Assembly: GCA_963731625.1 (NCBI GenBank)
Contig: CAVSWH010000022.1
Coordinates: 62,001-126,000 of the forward strand
DNA length: 64,000 nucleotides
Reading direction: 5' to 3'
From: PALSA-555 sp963731625
Lineage (GTDB): Bacteria > Actinomycetota > Acidimicrobiia > IMCC26256 > PALSA-555
Shown: positions 18,479 through 27,849 of the stretch, in pieces
Layout of the letters: each line of letters starts with the position of its first letter
Position numbering within the stretch: the stretch's first letter is position 1
Made by a program: the position numbers and the translations under genes
The notes under the pieces: model-generated
What the model was told of the DNA's origin: nothing
Database searches by the model: none
What the model saw: the letters and a program-made list of their open reading frames with translations, nothing else

Positions 18479-19447
18479 TCACCGCGCCGTCGGAGCGAGC
18501 TCGCGCAGCGCCTCGCGTAGGTGGTCCGCGCCCAGGCCGAGGATCGCGGGCGCGGGCGTCGTGACCCCGTTCGCCGCGTAGCGCGCCAGGTGCTCGCGGC
18601 ACTCGGCGCCCGAGCCGTGCACGATGAGCTCGTCGACGAGCGAGTCCGGGATCGCCTCGACGGCGGCCGCCCGGTCGCCCGCCTTCCACGCCGACCACAT
18701 CGGCGTCAGCTGCTCACCGCGGCCGAGCCACTCGTGGAACGCGGCGTAGACGGGGACGTTGAGGTAGGCGGCGATCGCCCGCTTGCCGACCAGGCGGACC
18801 ACGTCGAGATCCTCGGTCGGCAGGACGAAGACCCGGGCCACGATCTCCTTGTCCTCGCCGACATGGGGCACGACGGTCTTCACGTCCTCGGCGGACAGCC
18901 AGTTGATGATCGCGCCGTCACCCTCCCGGCCGGCGAGGCGCAGCATGCCGGCGCGCAGCGCGGCGACGAGGATCGGCGGGGGCTCGTCGACGGGCACCTC
19001 GAGCCGGAACCCGCGCACGGCGAAGGTGTCGTAGGTCTCGTTCACCTTCTCGCCGGCGAGCGCGGCGCGAAGGAACCGGATCGTGTCCCGCACCCGGTGG
19101 TACGGGCGCTCGAAGGCCATCCCGTTCCAGCGCTCGACGATCACGTCCGACGACGTCCCGAGCCCGAGCGCGAAGCGGCCCGGCGCGGCCTGGCACATCG
19201 CGGCGACGCTCTGCGCCAGGGTCGCCGCGCCGCGCGTGTACACGGGCACGATCGCGGTGCCGAGCCGCAACTGGGGCGTCCACGCCGCGGCGAGCGCGAG
19301 CGGGGTGAACGCGTCGGTCGCGCCGGCCTCCGCGGACCACACGTCCGTGTACCCGAGGGCGGCGATCTCCTCATACCAGCCGCGGTGCTCGTGCAGCGGG
19401 ACACCGGTGAACGGCACGGTGATGCCGTGACGGGCAGGGACAGTCAT
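18479..19447 (-). CDS. LLM class F420-dependent oxidoreductase
   Basis: A 322-residue luciferase-like TIM-barrel protein: GITVPFTGVPLHEHRGWYEEIAALGYTDVW at the first strand/helix, RLGTAIVPVYTRGAATLAQS, and LGLGTSSDVIVERWNG, the typical LLM substrate/cofactor region. Such proteins use reduced F420 or FMN to reduce or oxidise diverse substrates; the substrate here is unknown. The ATG at 19447 has a strong GGAGGTGA site and overlaps the upstream thioesterase stop (ATGA), so both are one operon. Many similar genes in mycobacteria and Acidimicrobiia act on lipids or xenobiotics. Confidence 0.87.
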   Translation of the reverse strand: MTVPARHGITVPFTGVPLHEHRGWYEEIAALGYTDVWSAEAGATDAFTPLALAAAWTPQLRLGTAIVPVYTRGAATLAQSVAAMCQAAPGRFALGLGTSSDVIVERWNGMAFERPYHRVRDTIRFLRAALAGEKVNETYDTFAVRGFRLEVPVDEPPPILVAALRAGMLRLAGREGDGAIINWLSAEDVKTVVPHVGEDKEIVARVFVLPTEDLDVVRLVGKRAIAAYLNVPVYAAFHEWLGRGEQLTPMWSAWKAGDRAAAVEAIPDSLVDELIVHGSGAECREHLARYAANGVTTPAPAILGLGADHLREALRELAPTAR

Positions 19448-20286
19448 CGCGTCACCTCCGTGGACGGCGGCCGGGTCTCGGCGCGGTCGCGCCACTCGCG
19501 CACGACCGCGGACTGGCTCGCCGTGGCGAGCAACGTGCCGTCCTCGGCCCACAGGTGGACGACGCCATGGCCGAAGCCGTCCGCGACGGCCTGGACGCGG
19601 ACGTCGGCGAGCACCCACTCGGTCGGGTGCGTCTCGGTCGGTCGGACCATCCGCAGGGTGTTGTCGAGGCTGTTCGCCCCGGTGCGGCGTCCGAGCGCCT
19701 GCGCGATCCCGAAGGGGACGTAGTCGGCGACGATGGCGAGCGCCGACGCCGTCGCCGGGATGTCCGGGAGCCGGGCCCAGAGGGCGGCGCGCCCGTCGCC
19801 GGGGATCCCGTCGAGGGTCTCCATCGGGCGGGCGTTCGCCACGCGGAGGTCGAGGCGCTCCCCGATGGTGCCCCGATGCTGCGCCGCGAACGGGCGCACC
19901 GGGCTCGCCGCGACGGACGGCACCTCGGGTCGCAGGGCCCACGACCCGGACCAGGAGAGCTCGCGCTGGCCGAGGGCGGCGACGACGGTGAAGATCTCGC
20001 GGCCGTCGACGCGGGCGAGCACCCGGGCCTGCGACGAGCGATGCCCGCGCGCGACCTCGCACACCTCCAGCTCCACGACGTCGGGCGGACGCGCGTACGC
20101 GAGGTACTGCGCGGTCGCCCACACGAGCGGCCGACCGGTCACCCGCTCGAGGGCCTCGATCGACGAGCCGAGCGCCGCGCCGCCGAACAGGCTGCCGTGG
20201 CCCGAGCACAAGCTGGGCACGACAGGCAGGCGCCAGCGTCGCGGGTCCTCCGACGGGATGAGACCGTAGAACTCGAGCGCGTCCAC
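19444..20286 (-). CDS. acyl-CoA thioesterase-like protein (double hotdog)
   Basis: A 280-residue protein related to TesB/acyl-CoA thioesterase II. The N-terminal hotdog has SGHGSLFGGAALGSSIEALERVTG, the C-terminal one ends with HLWAEDGTLLATASQSAVVREW, a strong thioesterase-family ending. It should hydrolyse acyl-CoA esters in the cytoplasm; chain length is unknown. The GTG at 20286 lies 8 bases after TAGCGT on the same strand. The gene is the first of a two-gene operon with the F420-dependent oxidoreductase and diverges from an ABC exporter gene. Confidence 0.8.
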   Translation of the reverse strand: MDALEFYGLIPSEDPRRWRLPVVPSLCSGHGSLFGGAALGSSIEALERVTGRPLVWATAQYLAYARPPDVVELEVCEVARGHRSSQARVLARVDGREIFTVVAALGQRELSWSGSWALRPEVPSVAASPVRPFAAQHRGTIGERLDLRVANARPMETLDGIPGDGRAALWARLPDIPATASALAIVADYVPFGIAQALGRRTGANSLDNTLRMVRPTETHPTEWVLADVRVQAVADGFGHGVVHLWAEDGTLLATASQSAVVREWRDRAETRPPSTEVTR

Positions 20287-20360
20287 CGGCCCGGACGCTA
20301 ACCGCTGCGCGGCCGCACAACGTCGCCGGTGGCTCGCGTACCGCGTGCGAGACTGCCGGC

Positions 20361-21356
20361 ATGCCGGGCGCCGCCGCACCCGCCGTCGAGGTCGACAGCC
20401 TCGTGAAGCGCTTCGGCGACTTCGCGGCCGTCGACGACGTGTCCTTCGACGTCCAGCCGGGCGAGCTCTTCGGGTTCCTCGGCCCGAACGGCGCCGGGAA
20501 GACGACGACGATCTCGATCCTCTGCACCCTGCTCATGCCGACCACCGGCGTCGCGCGGGTCGCCGGTCACGACGTGGCGCTCGAGCAGGCCGCGGTGCGG
20601 GAGAGCATCGGGCTGGTGTTCCAGGAGGTCACGCTCGACGACTACCTGACGGGTGCCGAGAACCTGCGGTTCCACGCCGTGCTCTACGGCGTCCCGCCGT
20701 CGGAGGTGCGTGAGCGTGCCCGCCCGCTCCTCGAGATGGTGGGGCTGAGCGAGCGCGCCGACCAGCAGGTCCGCTTCTACTCGGGCGGCATGAAGCGGCG
20801 CCTCGAGATCGCCCGGGGCCTCCTGCACACGCCCCGCGTGCTGTTCCTCGACGAGCCGACCATCGGGCTCGACCCCCAGACCCGCCAGCACATCTGGAAC
20901 TACGTGGACAGCCTGCGGACCCGCGAGTCCACGACCATGTTCCTCACGACCCACTACATGGACGAGGCCGAGCGGTGCGACCGCATCGCGATCATCGACC
21001 AGGGTCGCATCGTCGCGATCGACACCCCCGACGCGCTGAAGGCGTCGATCGGCCAGGACACGGTCACGGTGTCGACGGCGGACGACGGCGCGGCGCGCGA
21101 CGCCCTCGCCGACGGCTTCGGGCTCGACGTCGAGGTCACCGAGGAGGGCGCCCGGTTCCGCGTGACGGACGGGGAGGCGTTCGTCCCACGGATGTTCGAG
21201 CGCCTGCGCATCGGCGTGCGCAGCGTGAACGTGCGCCGACCCAGCCTCGACGACGTGTTCATGGAGTACACCGGTCACGAGCTGCGGGACGCAGACGCGG
21301 GCGCCGGCGAGCAGTTCCGGGCGAACGCGATGGTCCGCGGGTTCCGGCGAGGCTGA
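20361..21356 (+). CDS. ABC transporter ATP-binding protein, DrrA-like
   Basis: The ATPase half of a two-gene ABC-2 exporter. Walker A is GPNGAGKTTT (41-50), the Q-loop is VFQEVTLDDYLTG, the signature YSGGMKRRLEIARGL, and Walker B VLFLDEPTIGLD. The 331-residue length and the C-terminal regulatory extension match the daunorubicin-resistance DrrA subfamily. The permease follows with a TGATG-type overlap. Function is probably export of a hydrophobic compound or lipid; drug resistance itself is not shown. Confidence 0.92.
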   Translation: MPGAAAPAVEVDSLVKRFGDFAAVDDVSFDVQPGELFGFLGPNGAGKTTTISILCTLLMPTTGVARVAGHDVALEQAAVRESIGLVFQEVTLDDYLTGAENLRFHAVLYGVPPSEVRERARPLLEMVGLSERADQQVRFYSGGMKRRLEIARGLLHTPRVLFLDEPTIGLDPQTRQHIWNYVDSLRTRESTTMFLTTHYMDEAERCDRIAIIDQGRIVAIDTPDALKASIGQDTVTVSTADDGAARDALADGFGLDVEVTEEGARFRVTDGEAFVPRMFERLRIGVRSVNVRRPSLDDVFMEYTGHELRDADAGAGEQFRANAMVRGFRRG

Positions 21357-22204
21357 TGGCCGACGCCGCGCTCTCCGCGCCGCTGCCCGCAATCGCGCCC
21401 GTCCGGCGGCGCGAGGGCGCGATGGTCCGCAACCTGCGGGCCGTGATGATGGTGTGGTCGCGCGACCTCATCCGGCTCAAGCGCACGCCCACTCGGATCG
21501 TCACCGGCATCGCGCAGCCACTGCTGTTCCTCTTCGTCCTCGGGGCCGGCCTGTCGCACCTCATCGGGCAGCAGGGCGCCGGCGGCGTCAACTACCAGCA
21601 GTACCTGTTCCCCGGCATCCTCGCCATGTCGGTGCTCACGTCCTCGCTCTTCTCGGCGATCGCCATCGTCTGGGACCGCGAGTTCGGGTTCATGCGCGAG
21701 ATGCTCGTCGCGCCGGTGTCGCGGTCGTCGCTCGTGTTCGGCAAGGCCCTCGGCGGCGGGTCCGTCGCGGTCGTCCAGGGCCTGATCCTCGTCTTCGCCG
21801 CGCCGGTCGTCGGGGTCAGCCTGACCGTCGGGAGCTTCTTCGCGATGGTCGGCTTCCTGCTCCTGCTCGCGTTCGCGCTCACGTCGTTCGGCATCGTCGT
21901 CGCCAGCCGCATGCAGCGCATGGAGAGCTTCCAGATGGTCATGGCGCTCGTCCTGCAGCCCATGATCTTCCTGTCGGGCGCGATCTTCCCGCTCGCCGAG
22001 CTGCCGCCGTGGCTCGGTGTCGTGACCCGGCTGAACCCAGCGACCTACGGGATCGACGCGATCCGGCGGGTGCTCCTGCCCCAGGTCGCGCCACTCACCA
22101 TCCTCGGCTGGGTCGTGCCGCTGTGGGCCGACGCCCTCATCACGCTGGCCTTCGGGACGGCGATGTTGACGCTGGCGGTGCGGCTGTTCGCCAAGACCGA
22201 GTAG
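21356..22204 (+). CDS. ABC-2 type permease, DrrB-like
   Basis: The membrane half of the exporter, 282 residues with six predicted helices. The N-terminal cytoplasmic part RAVMMVWSRDLIRLKRTPTRIV is followed by helices, and the conserved ABC-2 motif FPLAELPPWLGVVTRLNPATYGIDAIR lies near the C terminus. The ATG at 21356 overlaps the TGA of the ATPase gene by one base. A further in-frame ATG lies downstream (MVRNLRAV), which may be the true start of the folded domain. Confidence 0.9.
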   Translation: MADAALSAPLPAIAPVRRREGAMVRNLRAVMMVWSRDLIRLKRTPTRIVTGIAQPLLFLFVLGAGLSHLIGQQGAGGVNYQQYLFPGILAMSVLTSSLFSAIAIVWDREFGFMREMLVAPVSRSSLVFGKALGGGSVAVVQGLILVFAAPVVGVSLTVGSFFAMVGFLLLLAFALTSFGIVVASRMQRMESFQMVMALVLQPMIFLSGAIFPLAELPPWLGVVTRLNPATYGIDAIRRVLLPQVAPLTILGWVVPLWADALITLAFGTAMLTLAVRLFAKTE

Positions 22205-22214
22205 ACATCGGCGC

Positions 22215-23225
22215 ATGCCCGTCAATCGTCAGCTGCGCCTGGCGCGTCGACCCGTCGGGCTGGTCGACGACGAGACGTTCGAGCTCCACGAGGAGCCGCT
22301 CCCGGACCTCGACGACGGGCAGTACCGCGTGCGGGTCGCGTACCTGTCGCTCGACCCGACGAACCGGATCTGGATCCGCGACGAGGCCAGCTACATGCCG
22401 CCGGTCGGCCTCGGCGAGGTCATGCGCGGCTCGGCGATCGGCGAGGTCGTCGAATCCCGCCACGACGACTACCCCGTCGGGACACTCGTCGCCGGGCTGC
22501 TCGGCTGGCAGGAGTACGCGACGTGCGGGGCCGGCGTGCCGGCCCGAGCCGTCCCGGCCGGCGTCCCGCTCCCGCACCTGCTGAGCATCTACGGCGGGAC
22601 CGGCGTCACGGCCTACTTCGGCATGCTCGACGTCGGCCAACCGGTCGCGGGCGACACGGTGGTCGTCTCGGGCGCAGCGGGCGCGACCGGGTCCGTCGCC
22701 GGACAGATCGCCCGCATCCAGGGCGCACGCGTGATCGGGATCGCCGGGACCGACGAGAAGTGCCGCTGGATCACCGAGGACCTCGGGTTCGACGCCGCGA
22801 TCAACTACCACACCGAGGACGTCGGACACCGACTGCGCGAGCTCTGCCCCGACGGTGTGAACGTGTTCTTTGACAACGTCGGCGGCGCGATCCTCGACAC
22901 CGTGCTCGGCCGCCTCGCGATCGGCGCGCGCGTCGCGCTCTGCGGCGCGATCTCGAACTACAACACGGCCGACGACCCGACGCCGATCCGCAACTACATG
23001 AACCTCGTCGTGGCCCGGGCCCGCATCCAGGGGTTTCTCGTCTTCGACTACCTCGACCGGTCCGCCGAGGCCGTCCTTCAGCTCGTCCAGTGGGTCGGCG
23101 AAGGCAAGATCGCGTGGCGCGACCACATCGTCGAGGGACTCGAGGCGACGCCGCGCGCGCTCAACATGCTGTTCACCGGGGAGAACACGGGGAAGCTCAT
23201 GGTGCGCGTCGATCCGAGCCGGTAG
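22215..23225 (+). CDS. zinc-independent NADP-dependent oxidoreductase (MDR superfamily, PTGR/CurA-like)
   Basis: A 336-residue quinone oxidoreductase-like reductase. It has the N-terminal GroES-like fold (YRVRVAYLSLDPTNRIWI), the Rossmann motif VVSGAAGATGSVAGQIA, GIAGTDEKCRW and the substrate-domain NYMNLVVARARIQGFLVFDY, all typical of the leukotriene B4 dehydrogenase/CurA group that reduces alpha,beta-unsaturated ketones with NADPH. No catalytic zinc cysteines are present. The ATG is 10 bases after the permease stop, so it may share the transcript. Confidence 0.88.
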   Translation: MPVNRQLRLARRPVGLVDDETFELHEEPLPDLDDGQYRVRVAYLSLDPTNRIWIRDEASYMPPVGLGEVMRGSAIGEVVESRHDDYPVGTLVAGLLGWQEYATCGAGVPARAVPAGVPLPHLLSIYGGTGVTAYFGMLDVGQPVAGDTVVVSGAAGATGSVAGQIARIQGARVIGIAGTDEKCRWITEDLGFDAAINYHTEDVGHRLRELCPDGVNVFFDNVGGAILDTVLGRLAIGARVALCGAISNYNTADDPTPIRNYMNLVVARARIQGFLVFDYLDRSAEAVLQLVQWVGEGKIAWRDHIVEGLEATPRALNMLFTGENTGKLMVRVDPSR

Positions 23226-23236
23226 CCGGCGCCCGG

Positions 23237-23242
23237 TATCCT
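23237..23242 (+). promoter_or_regulatory. -10 element TATCCT upstream of the amidohydrolase gene
   Basis: TATCCT fits TANNNT and would give a leader of about 50 bases that carries the GGGAGGTGA ribosome binding site before the GTG at 23298. Confidence 0.4.
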
Positions 23243-23297
23243 CTGACGACCCGTCAGGTCGGGCCGCGGGGGCCACGACGACGGGCTGGGAGGTGAC

Positions 23298-24503
23298 GTG
23301 CCCTCGACGGAGACCCCGACGATCCCGATGATCGTCAGCGTCGACGACCACGTCGTCGAGCCGGCGCACGTCTGGCACACCTGGCTGCCCGAGCGCTACC
23401 GCGACCAGGGCCCCCGCGTCGAGCGGCGTGGCCTCGCCGGGCTGCGCATGGTCGGCCCGGCGGTCTACGAGCACGAGTTCGACGACGCCGCGCCGCCCTG
23501 CGACATCTGGTTCTACGAGGACCTCATCGTCCCGCTGAAGCGCCACATCGCCGCCGTCGGGTTCGACCGGGACGACATGACGCTGTCCCCGATCACCTAC
23601 GACGAGATGCGCGACGGCTGCTACGACCCGAAGGCCCGGGTCGAGGACATGCTCGTGAACCACGTCGAGCAGTCCCTGTGCTTCCCGACGTTCCCGCGGT
23701 TCTGCGGCCAGACGTTCCTCGAGGCGAAGGACAAGGAGCTCGCCGCGGCGTGCGTCACCGCGTACAACGACTGGATGGTCGAAGAGTGGTGCGGCCAGAG
23801 CGACGGGCACCTCATCCCGCTCACGCTCGTGCCGCTCTGGGACGTCGAAGGCTGCGCGGCCGAGGTCCGTCGCAACGCCGCCCGTGGCGTGCACGCCGTC
23901 TGCTTCAGCGAGATCCCGCCCCACCTCGGGCTGCCGAGCATCCACACCGGTGCGTGGGATCCGTTCCTGCAGGCGTGCGCCGAGACGGGCACCGTGGTCT
24001 GCATGCACATCGGCTCCTCGTCGAAGATGCCGGCCACGTCGGCCGACGCACCGCCCGCGGTGCAGGCGACCCTGTCGTTCGGCAACGCGATGTCGTCGAT
24101 GACCGACTTCTTGTTCTCGGGGGTGCTCGTCCGCTTTCCCGAGCTGCGGCTCGCGTACTCGGAGGGCCAGATCGGCTGGATCCCCTACATCCTCGAGCGG
24201 GCCGACGACGTGTGGCAGGAGCACCGGGCCTGGGGCGGCGTGCGGGACCGAGTGCCGGACCCGCCGTCCACCTACTACTTCCGCCAGATCTACGGGTGCT
24301 TCTTCCGGGACCGCCACGGGCTGGCCTCGCTCGACGACGTCGGCGTCGACAACATCACCTTCGAGACCGACTATCCGCACACCGACTCGACCTGGCCGCA
24401 CACGCTGCAGGTCGCCGAGAAGATGTTCGCCGGTCTCGACGACGCCACGGTCGACAAGATCTGCCGTGGCAACGCGCGCCGGATGTTGAGCCTCGACGGC
24501 TGA
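23298..24503 (+). CDS. amidohydrolase family protein (Amidohydrolase_2)
   Basis: A 401-residue TIM-barrel metal hydrolase. The first strand has VDDHVVEPAHVW in place of the classical DxH, the middle has CMHIGSSSKMPATSADAP, and the end has the signature FETDYPHTDSTWPHT, where the aspartate and histidines help bind metal. The family includes decarboxylases and hydrolases such as aminocarboxymuconate-semialdehyde decarboxylase; many copies of unknown substrate are found in mycobacteria and Acidimicrobiia. The GTG start has a good GGGAGGTGA site. Confidence 0.87.
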   Translation: MPSTETPTIPMIVSVDDHVVEPAHVWHTWLPERYRDQGPRVERRGLAGLRMVGPAVYEHEFDDAAPPCDIWFYEDLIVPLKRHIAAVGFDRDDMTLSPITYDEMRDGCYDPKARVEDMLVNHVEQSLCFPTFPRFCGQTFLEAKDKELAAACVTAYNDWMVEEWCGQSDGHLIPLTLVPLWDVEGCAAEVRRNAARGVHAVCFSEIPPHLGLPSIHTGAWDPFLQACAETGTVVCMHIGSSSKMPATSADAPPAVQATLSFGNAMSSMTDFLFSGVLVRFPELRLAYSEGQIGWIPYILERADDVWQEHRAWGGVRDRVPDPPSTYYFRQIYGCFFRDRHGLASLDDVGVDNITFETDYPHTDSTWPHTLQVAEKMFAGLDDATVDKICRGNARRMLSLDG

Positions 24504-24510
24504 CGACGCG

Positions 24511-25068
24511 GTGCACGAGCCGCTCCGCGGCCGCCTCCTCGTGGCGACACCCGACCTCGAGGACCCCAACTTCTTCCGGACCGTCGTGCTCCTGCTCGAG
24601 CACAGCGACGAGGGCGCGCTCGGCGTCGTCCTGAACCGGCCGGCCGAGGGGACGACGCTCGTCGGCGCGCTCCCCGCGTGGGCGCCGCTCGCCGGCGAGC
24701 CGGCGGTCCTCTTCCAAGGCGGGCCGGTGCAGCCCGACGCGGCGATCGGGCTCGCCCACTGTGGCGAGCCCGGGGAGCCGGACGGGTTCGCGCCGCTCTT
24801 CGACGACCTCGGGACCGTGGACCTCCAACGCGACCCCGACGGTGTCCGACCCCGGGTCGACCGGCTGCGCGTCTTCGCCGGCTATGCCGGCTGGGGCCCC
24901 GGCCAGCTCGAGTCCGAGGTCGACGCGAACGGGTGGTTCGTGGTGCGCGCCGACCCGGCCGATCTCTGGACGGGCACCCCCGAAAGCCTGTGGCGCGGCG
25001 TGCTGCGCCGTCAGCGGAGCAAGACGCGCATCTTCGCCCACTTCCCGCTCGACGCCCGCCTGAACTGA
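24511..25068 (+). CDS. YqgE/AlgH family protein
   Basis: A 185-residue DUF179 protein with the family start LRGRLLVATPDLEDPNFFRTVVLLLEH and the core GALGVVLNRP and YAGWGPGQLESEV. Homologues occur in most bacteria; AlgH was tied to alginate regulation in Pseudomonas, but no biochemical function is settled. The GTG lies 8 bases after the amidohydrolase stop. The gene is convergent with the geranylgeranyl reductase family gene. Confidence 0.9.
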   Translation: MHEPLRGRLLVATPDLEDPNFFRTVVLLLEHSDEGALGVVLNRPAEGTTLVGALPAWAPLAGEPAVLFQGGPVQPDAAIGLAHCGEPGEPDGFAPLFDDLGTVDLQRDPDGVRPRVDRLRVFAGYAGWGPGQLESEVDANGWFVVRADPADLWTGTPESLWRGVLRRQRSKTRIFAHFPLDARLN

Positions 25069-25077
25069 CGCACGGGC

Positions 25078-26339
25078 CTACCCGCGGGCGGCGAGCGTCG
25101 CCCGGAACCACCGTCGCATCGCGCCGCCCCCGGTCGTGACGGCGAAGCCACGCTGAGCCGCCGCAGCCACGGCGCGGGGCCCGCCCGGCGCCGCGCCGTC
25201 GAGCAGGTCGTTCCAGAACACGCCCCACCCGGCCGAAAGCGCGCGCCCCACCCCCGGGCCGGTCAGCGTGCGGGCGACCGCCGACACCGCCCAGGGCCGC
25301 GACAACATGGCGGCGTGCACCGGCGCCGTCGCGGCCTCGTAGGGCGCGTAGCGGGCGGCGAGCACGTCCCGGTACCGGTCCGCCGCGCCGCCCGGGTCGT
25401 CGAGGAGCGCCTGCGCCGCGGCACGCCCGCTGCCCATCGCCTGGCCGATGCCCTCGCCCTGCAGCGGGTTCACGAGCCCGGCGGCGTCGCCGACCAGCAG
25501 CACCCGCCCGGCGGACGGGCGGGTCCCGACCATGCCGAGCTTGAGCCAGCCGCCGAGCGACGCCACGCCGTCGGTCGCCGGCGCGCGCGACAGCACCCCC
25601 CGCCGGACGAGGTCCGCGAGGAACGCCGGGAGCTGGCGCGCCGCCCGCGCGCCCGCGCCGCGGTCGGCACGCACCCCGACGCCCAGCCCGACGTTGGCGC
25701 GCCCGTCCGGGCCGGGGAACGCCCACCCGTAGCCCGGGAACGCCTTCCACGGCGACGGCTCCCAGAAGAAGATCTGCGGGAGCTCGATCGGATCGTCGGC
25801 GTACGCGCGCACCGCGAAGCCCCACAGCACGCGGGCCGGGTCCACGAGCCCGGCCCACTCGGCGACGCCGCTCACCGCGCCGTCCGCGCCGATCAGCGCA
25901 TCGGCACGGATCTCCCGGCCGTCGGACAGCACGCACCCCTCGACACGGCCATCGCCCAGGGGCGCGGCGGCACGCGCGTGGTAGTGGTCCGCGCCGGCGA
26001 CGAGGGCGGCGTCGTGGAGCAGCGCGTCGAAGCGGACGCGGGGGATCGCGAGCGCGTAGCCCGGGTACGTGCGGCCCGGGCGGCACGGGAGCCGGACGGC
26101 GCGGCGGGGCCCGACGACGAGCATGTCGCCGACCCGCGCGGCGCCGGGCACGTCGAGGCCGAGGTCGTCGAGCAGCTGGACGCCGCGGGGGCCGACGAGG
26201 TCCCCGCAGGCCTTGTCTCGGGGAACGCGCCCTTGTCGACCAGGGCCACCCGGGCCCCACCGTGGGCGAGCACCAGCGCGGCGACGCTGCCCGCGGGCCC
26301 CGACCCGACCACCAGGGCGTCGTAGCGGTCCACGGTCAC
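25078..26339 (-). pseudogene. geranylgeranyl reductase family FAD oxidoreductase, frame broken by a one-base deletion
   Basis: The N terminus from the GTG at 26339 reads VTVDRYDALVVGSGPAGS (FAD-binding GxGxxG) and continues to VALVDKGAFP, then goes out of frame at the G run 26220-26223. Adding one base there restores FPRDKACGD, the hallmark of geranylgeranyl reductases and MenJ, and joins the next frame, which continues to the end with VLLVGDAAGLVNPLQGEGIGQAM (second FAD motif). The restored protein is about 420 residues. The family saturates isoprenoid side chains, in mycobacteria of menaquinone. It diverges from a MenG-like methyltransferase gene, which supports a quinone role. Either a true mutation or an assembly error in a C/G run. 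Confidence 0.8.
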
Positions 26340-26360
26340 GCTCGACGCTCGGGCGCGTCG

Positions 26361-26366
26361 TACGCT
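26361..26366 (+). promoter_or_regulatory. -10 element TACGCT of the menG-like operon
   Basis: TACGCT gives a predicted start near 26373, upstream of a GAGGGG ribosome binding site and the ATG at 26394. This favours that ATG over the two in-frame GTG codons further upstream. Confidence 0.4.
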
Positions 26367-26393
26367 CGCGTGGCGACCCGAGGGGTGACGCTC

Positions 26394-27122
26394 ATGCTCG
26401 CTGGCCCATCCGCGGATCCCAATCGCTTCGCCCAGGAGCTCTTCACCGGGCTCCCGGAGCACTACGACACGCTCGAGGAGGTCCTCTCGCTCGGGCAGAA
26501 CCGCCGCTGGCGCCGCGCGATGGTCGATCGCATCGTACCGGCCACCCCGCGACGCGTCCTCGACGTGGCGACCGGCACCGCGGGCGTGGCGCGCCAGCTC
26601 GTGCGCCGCACCGGCGCCGCCGTGGTGGGCATCGACCTCACCGAGGCGATGCTGCGGCGGGGCCAGGCGAGCCTGCGCGCCGACGGCACCGACGCGGTGA
26701 CGCTCGTCGCGGGACGTGCCGAGCAGCTCCCGTTCCCCGATCACAGCTTCGACGGGCTCACCTTCACCTACCTGCTGCGCTACGTCGCCGATCCGGCGGC
26801 GACGCTCCGCGAGCTGACCCGCGTGCTGCGGCCCGGCGCACCGATCGCCAGCCTCGAGTTCGCGGTGCCGACGAACCCGTTCTGGCGGGCCTGGTGGTGG
26901 CTCTACACCCGCACCGTGCTGCCCCTCGCCGGCGGGCTCGCCGGCCGGTCGTGGTTCGGTGTCGGGCGGTTCCTCGGACCGAACATCTCGGCGCACTACC
27001 GCCGCTACCCGGTGGCGTGGACGCTGCAGGCGCTCACGGACGCGGGCTGCACCCAGGTCGGGGTGCGCACCATGAGCCTCGGCGGCGGGGTCGTCATGTG
27101 GGGGGTGCGCGGCGGTGCCTGA
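26394..27122 (+). CDS. demethylmenaquinone methyltransferase-like (UbiE/MenG family)
   Basis: A 242-residue SAM-dependent methyltransferase. It has the family N terminus FTGLPEHYDTLEEVLSLGQNRRWRR (compare FDxVAxxYDxxNxxLSxGxxRxWR in UbiE/MenG), motif I VLDVATGTAGVA, the acidic residue in GIDLTEAML, and PFPDHSFDGLTFTYLLRYVADP. It would methylate the quinone ring in the last step of menaquinone synthesis. The motif NPFWRAWWWLYTRTVLPLAG replaces the usual FSxP...YYxxxxPxxG. Placed beside a geranylgeranyl reductase-like gene and a UbiA-like membrane protein, it probably serves quinone or isoprenoid biosynthesis. It overlaps the next gene by 8 bases. Confidence 0.8.
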   Translation: MLAGPSADPNRFAQELFTGLPEHYDTLEEVLSLGQNRRWRRAMVDRIVPATPRRVLDVATGTAGVARQLVRRTGAAVVGIDLTEAMLRRGQASLRADGTDAVTLVAGRAEQLPFPDHSFDGLTFTYLLRYVADPAATLRELTRVLRPGAPIASLEFAVPTNPFWRAWWWLYTRTVLPLAGGLAGRSWFGVGRFLGPNISAHYRRYPVAWTLQALTDAGCTQVGVRTMSLGGGVVMWGVRGGA

Positions 27123-27849
27123 GCCGGAGGGCCGCGCCGCGTTCTACGCCGCCCGCCCGGGCGGCTGGCGCGACTGGTGGACGCTGCTGCACCCGCCGTA
27201 CACCGCATGGCATCTCGCCTACGTCGCGATCGGTGCTGCGCTGGCGCCGACGGTGGACGGTGTGCGCCTCGGCGCGACGGTCCTGGCGTTCTTCGCCGCG
27301 ATGGGCATCGGGGCCCACGCGCTCGACGAGCTGCACGGCCACCCGCTGCACACCCAGATCTCGGACCGGGTGCTCGTCGTCGCGGGCACGGCCGGCGTGC
27401 TCGCCGCCGTCCTCCTCGGCGTCGCGGGCCTCCACCGCGTCGGGCCGGTGCTGATCCCCTTCATCGTGATCGGGCCCCTGCTCGTCGCGGGCTACAACCT
27501 CGAGCTGTTCCACGGAAGGATCCACACCGATCTCGGCTTCGCGCTCGCCTGGGGCGCGTTCCCGGTGCTCGCCGGCTACGTCGCCCAGGCCGGCCACCTC
27601 GGTGTCGCCGCCGTCCTCGCCGCGGTCGGTGCCGCCTCGCTCGCGTACGCCCAGCGTGCGCTGAGCACGCCGGCACGGCTGCTGCGGCGACGGACGCTCG
27701 CCGTCGACGGGACGGTCGTCCTCGACGACGGCACCCGGCGGCCGCTCGACGCCGAGACGCTGCTGCGGCCCCTCGAGGTCGCGCTGCGCGCCCTGTCGTA
27801 CGCGGTCGTGCTGCTCGCGGCCGCGATGGTGACGGCCCGGCTGTGGTGA
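27115..27849 (+). CDS. polytopic membrane protein, distantly UbiA-like
   Basis: A 244-residue protein with about six helices. After LLHPPYTAWHLAYVAIGAAL comes a short polar loop LDELHGHPLHTQI in the place where UbiA prenyltransferases have NDxxDxxxD; the aspartate-rich motif is not intact. Family membership is therefore only suggestive. It starts with a GTG inside the end of the MenG-like gene and overlaps the DUF427 gene by GTGA. Context with a quinone methyltransferase and an isoprenoid reductase makes a prenyl-lipid role plausible; I do not assign an activity. Confidence 0.6.
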   Translation: MPEPEGRAAFYAARPGGWRDWWTLLHPPYTAWHLAYVAIGAALAPTVDGVRLGATVLAFFAAMGIGAHALDELHGHPLHTQISDRVLVVAGTAGVLAAVLLGVAGLHRVGPVLIPFIVIGPLLVAGYNLELFHGRIHTDLGFALAWGAFPVLAGYVAQAGHLGVAAVLAAVGAASLAYAQRALSTPARLLRRRTLAVDGTVVLDDGTRRPLDAETLLRPLEVALRALSYAVVLLAAAMVTARLW

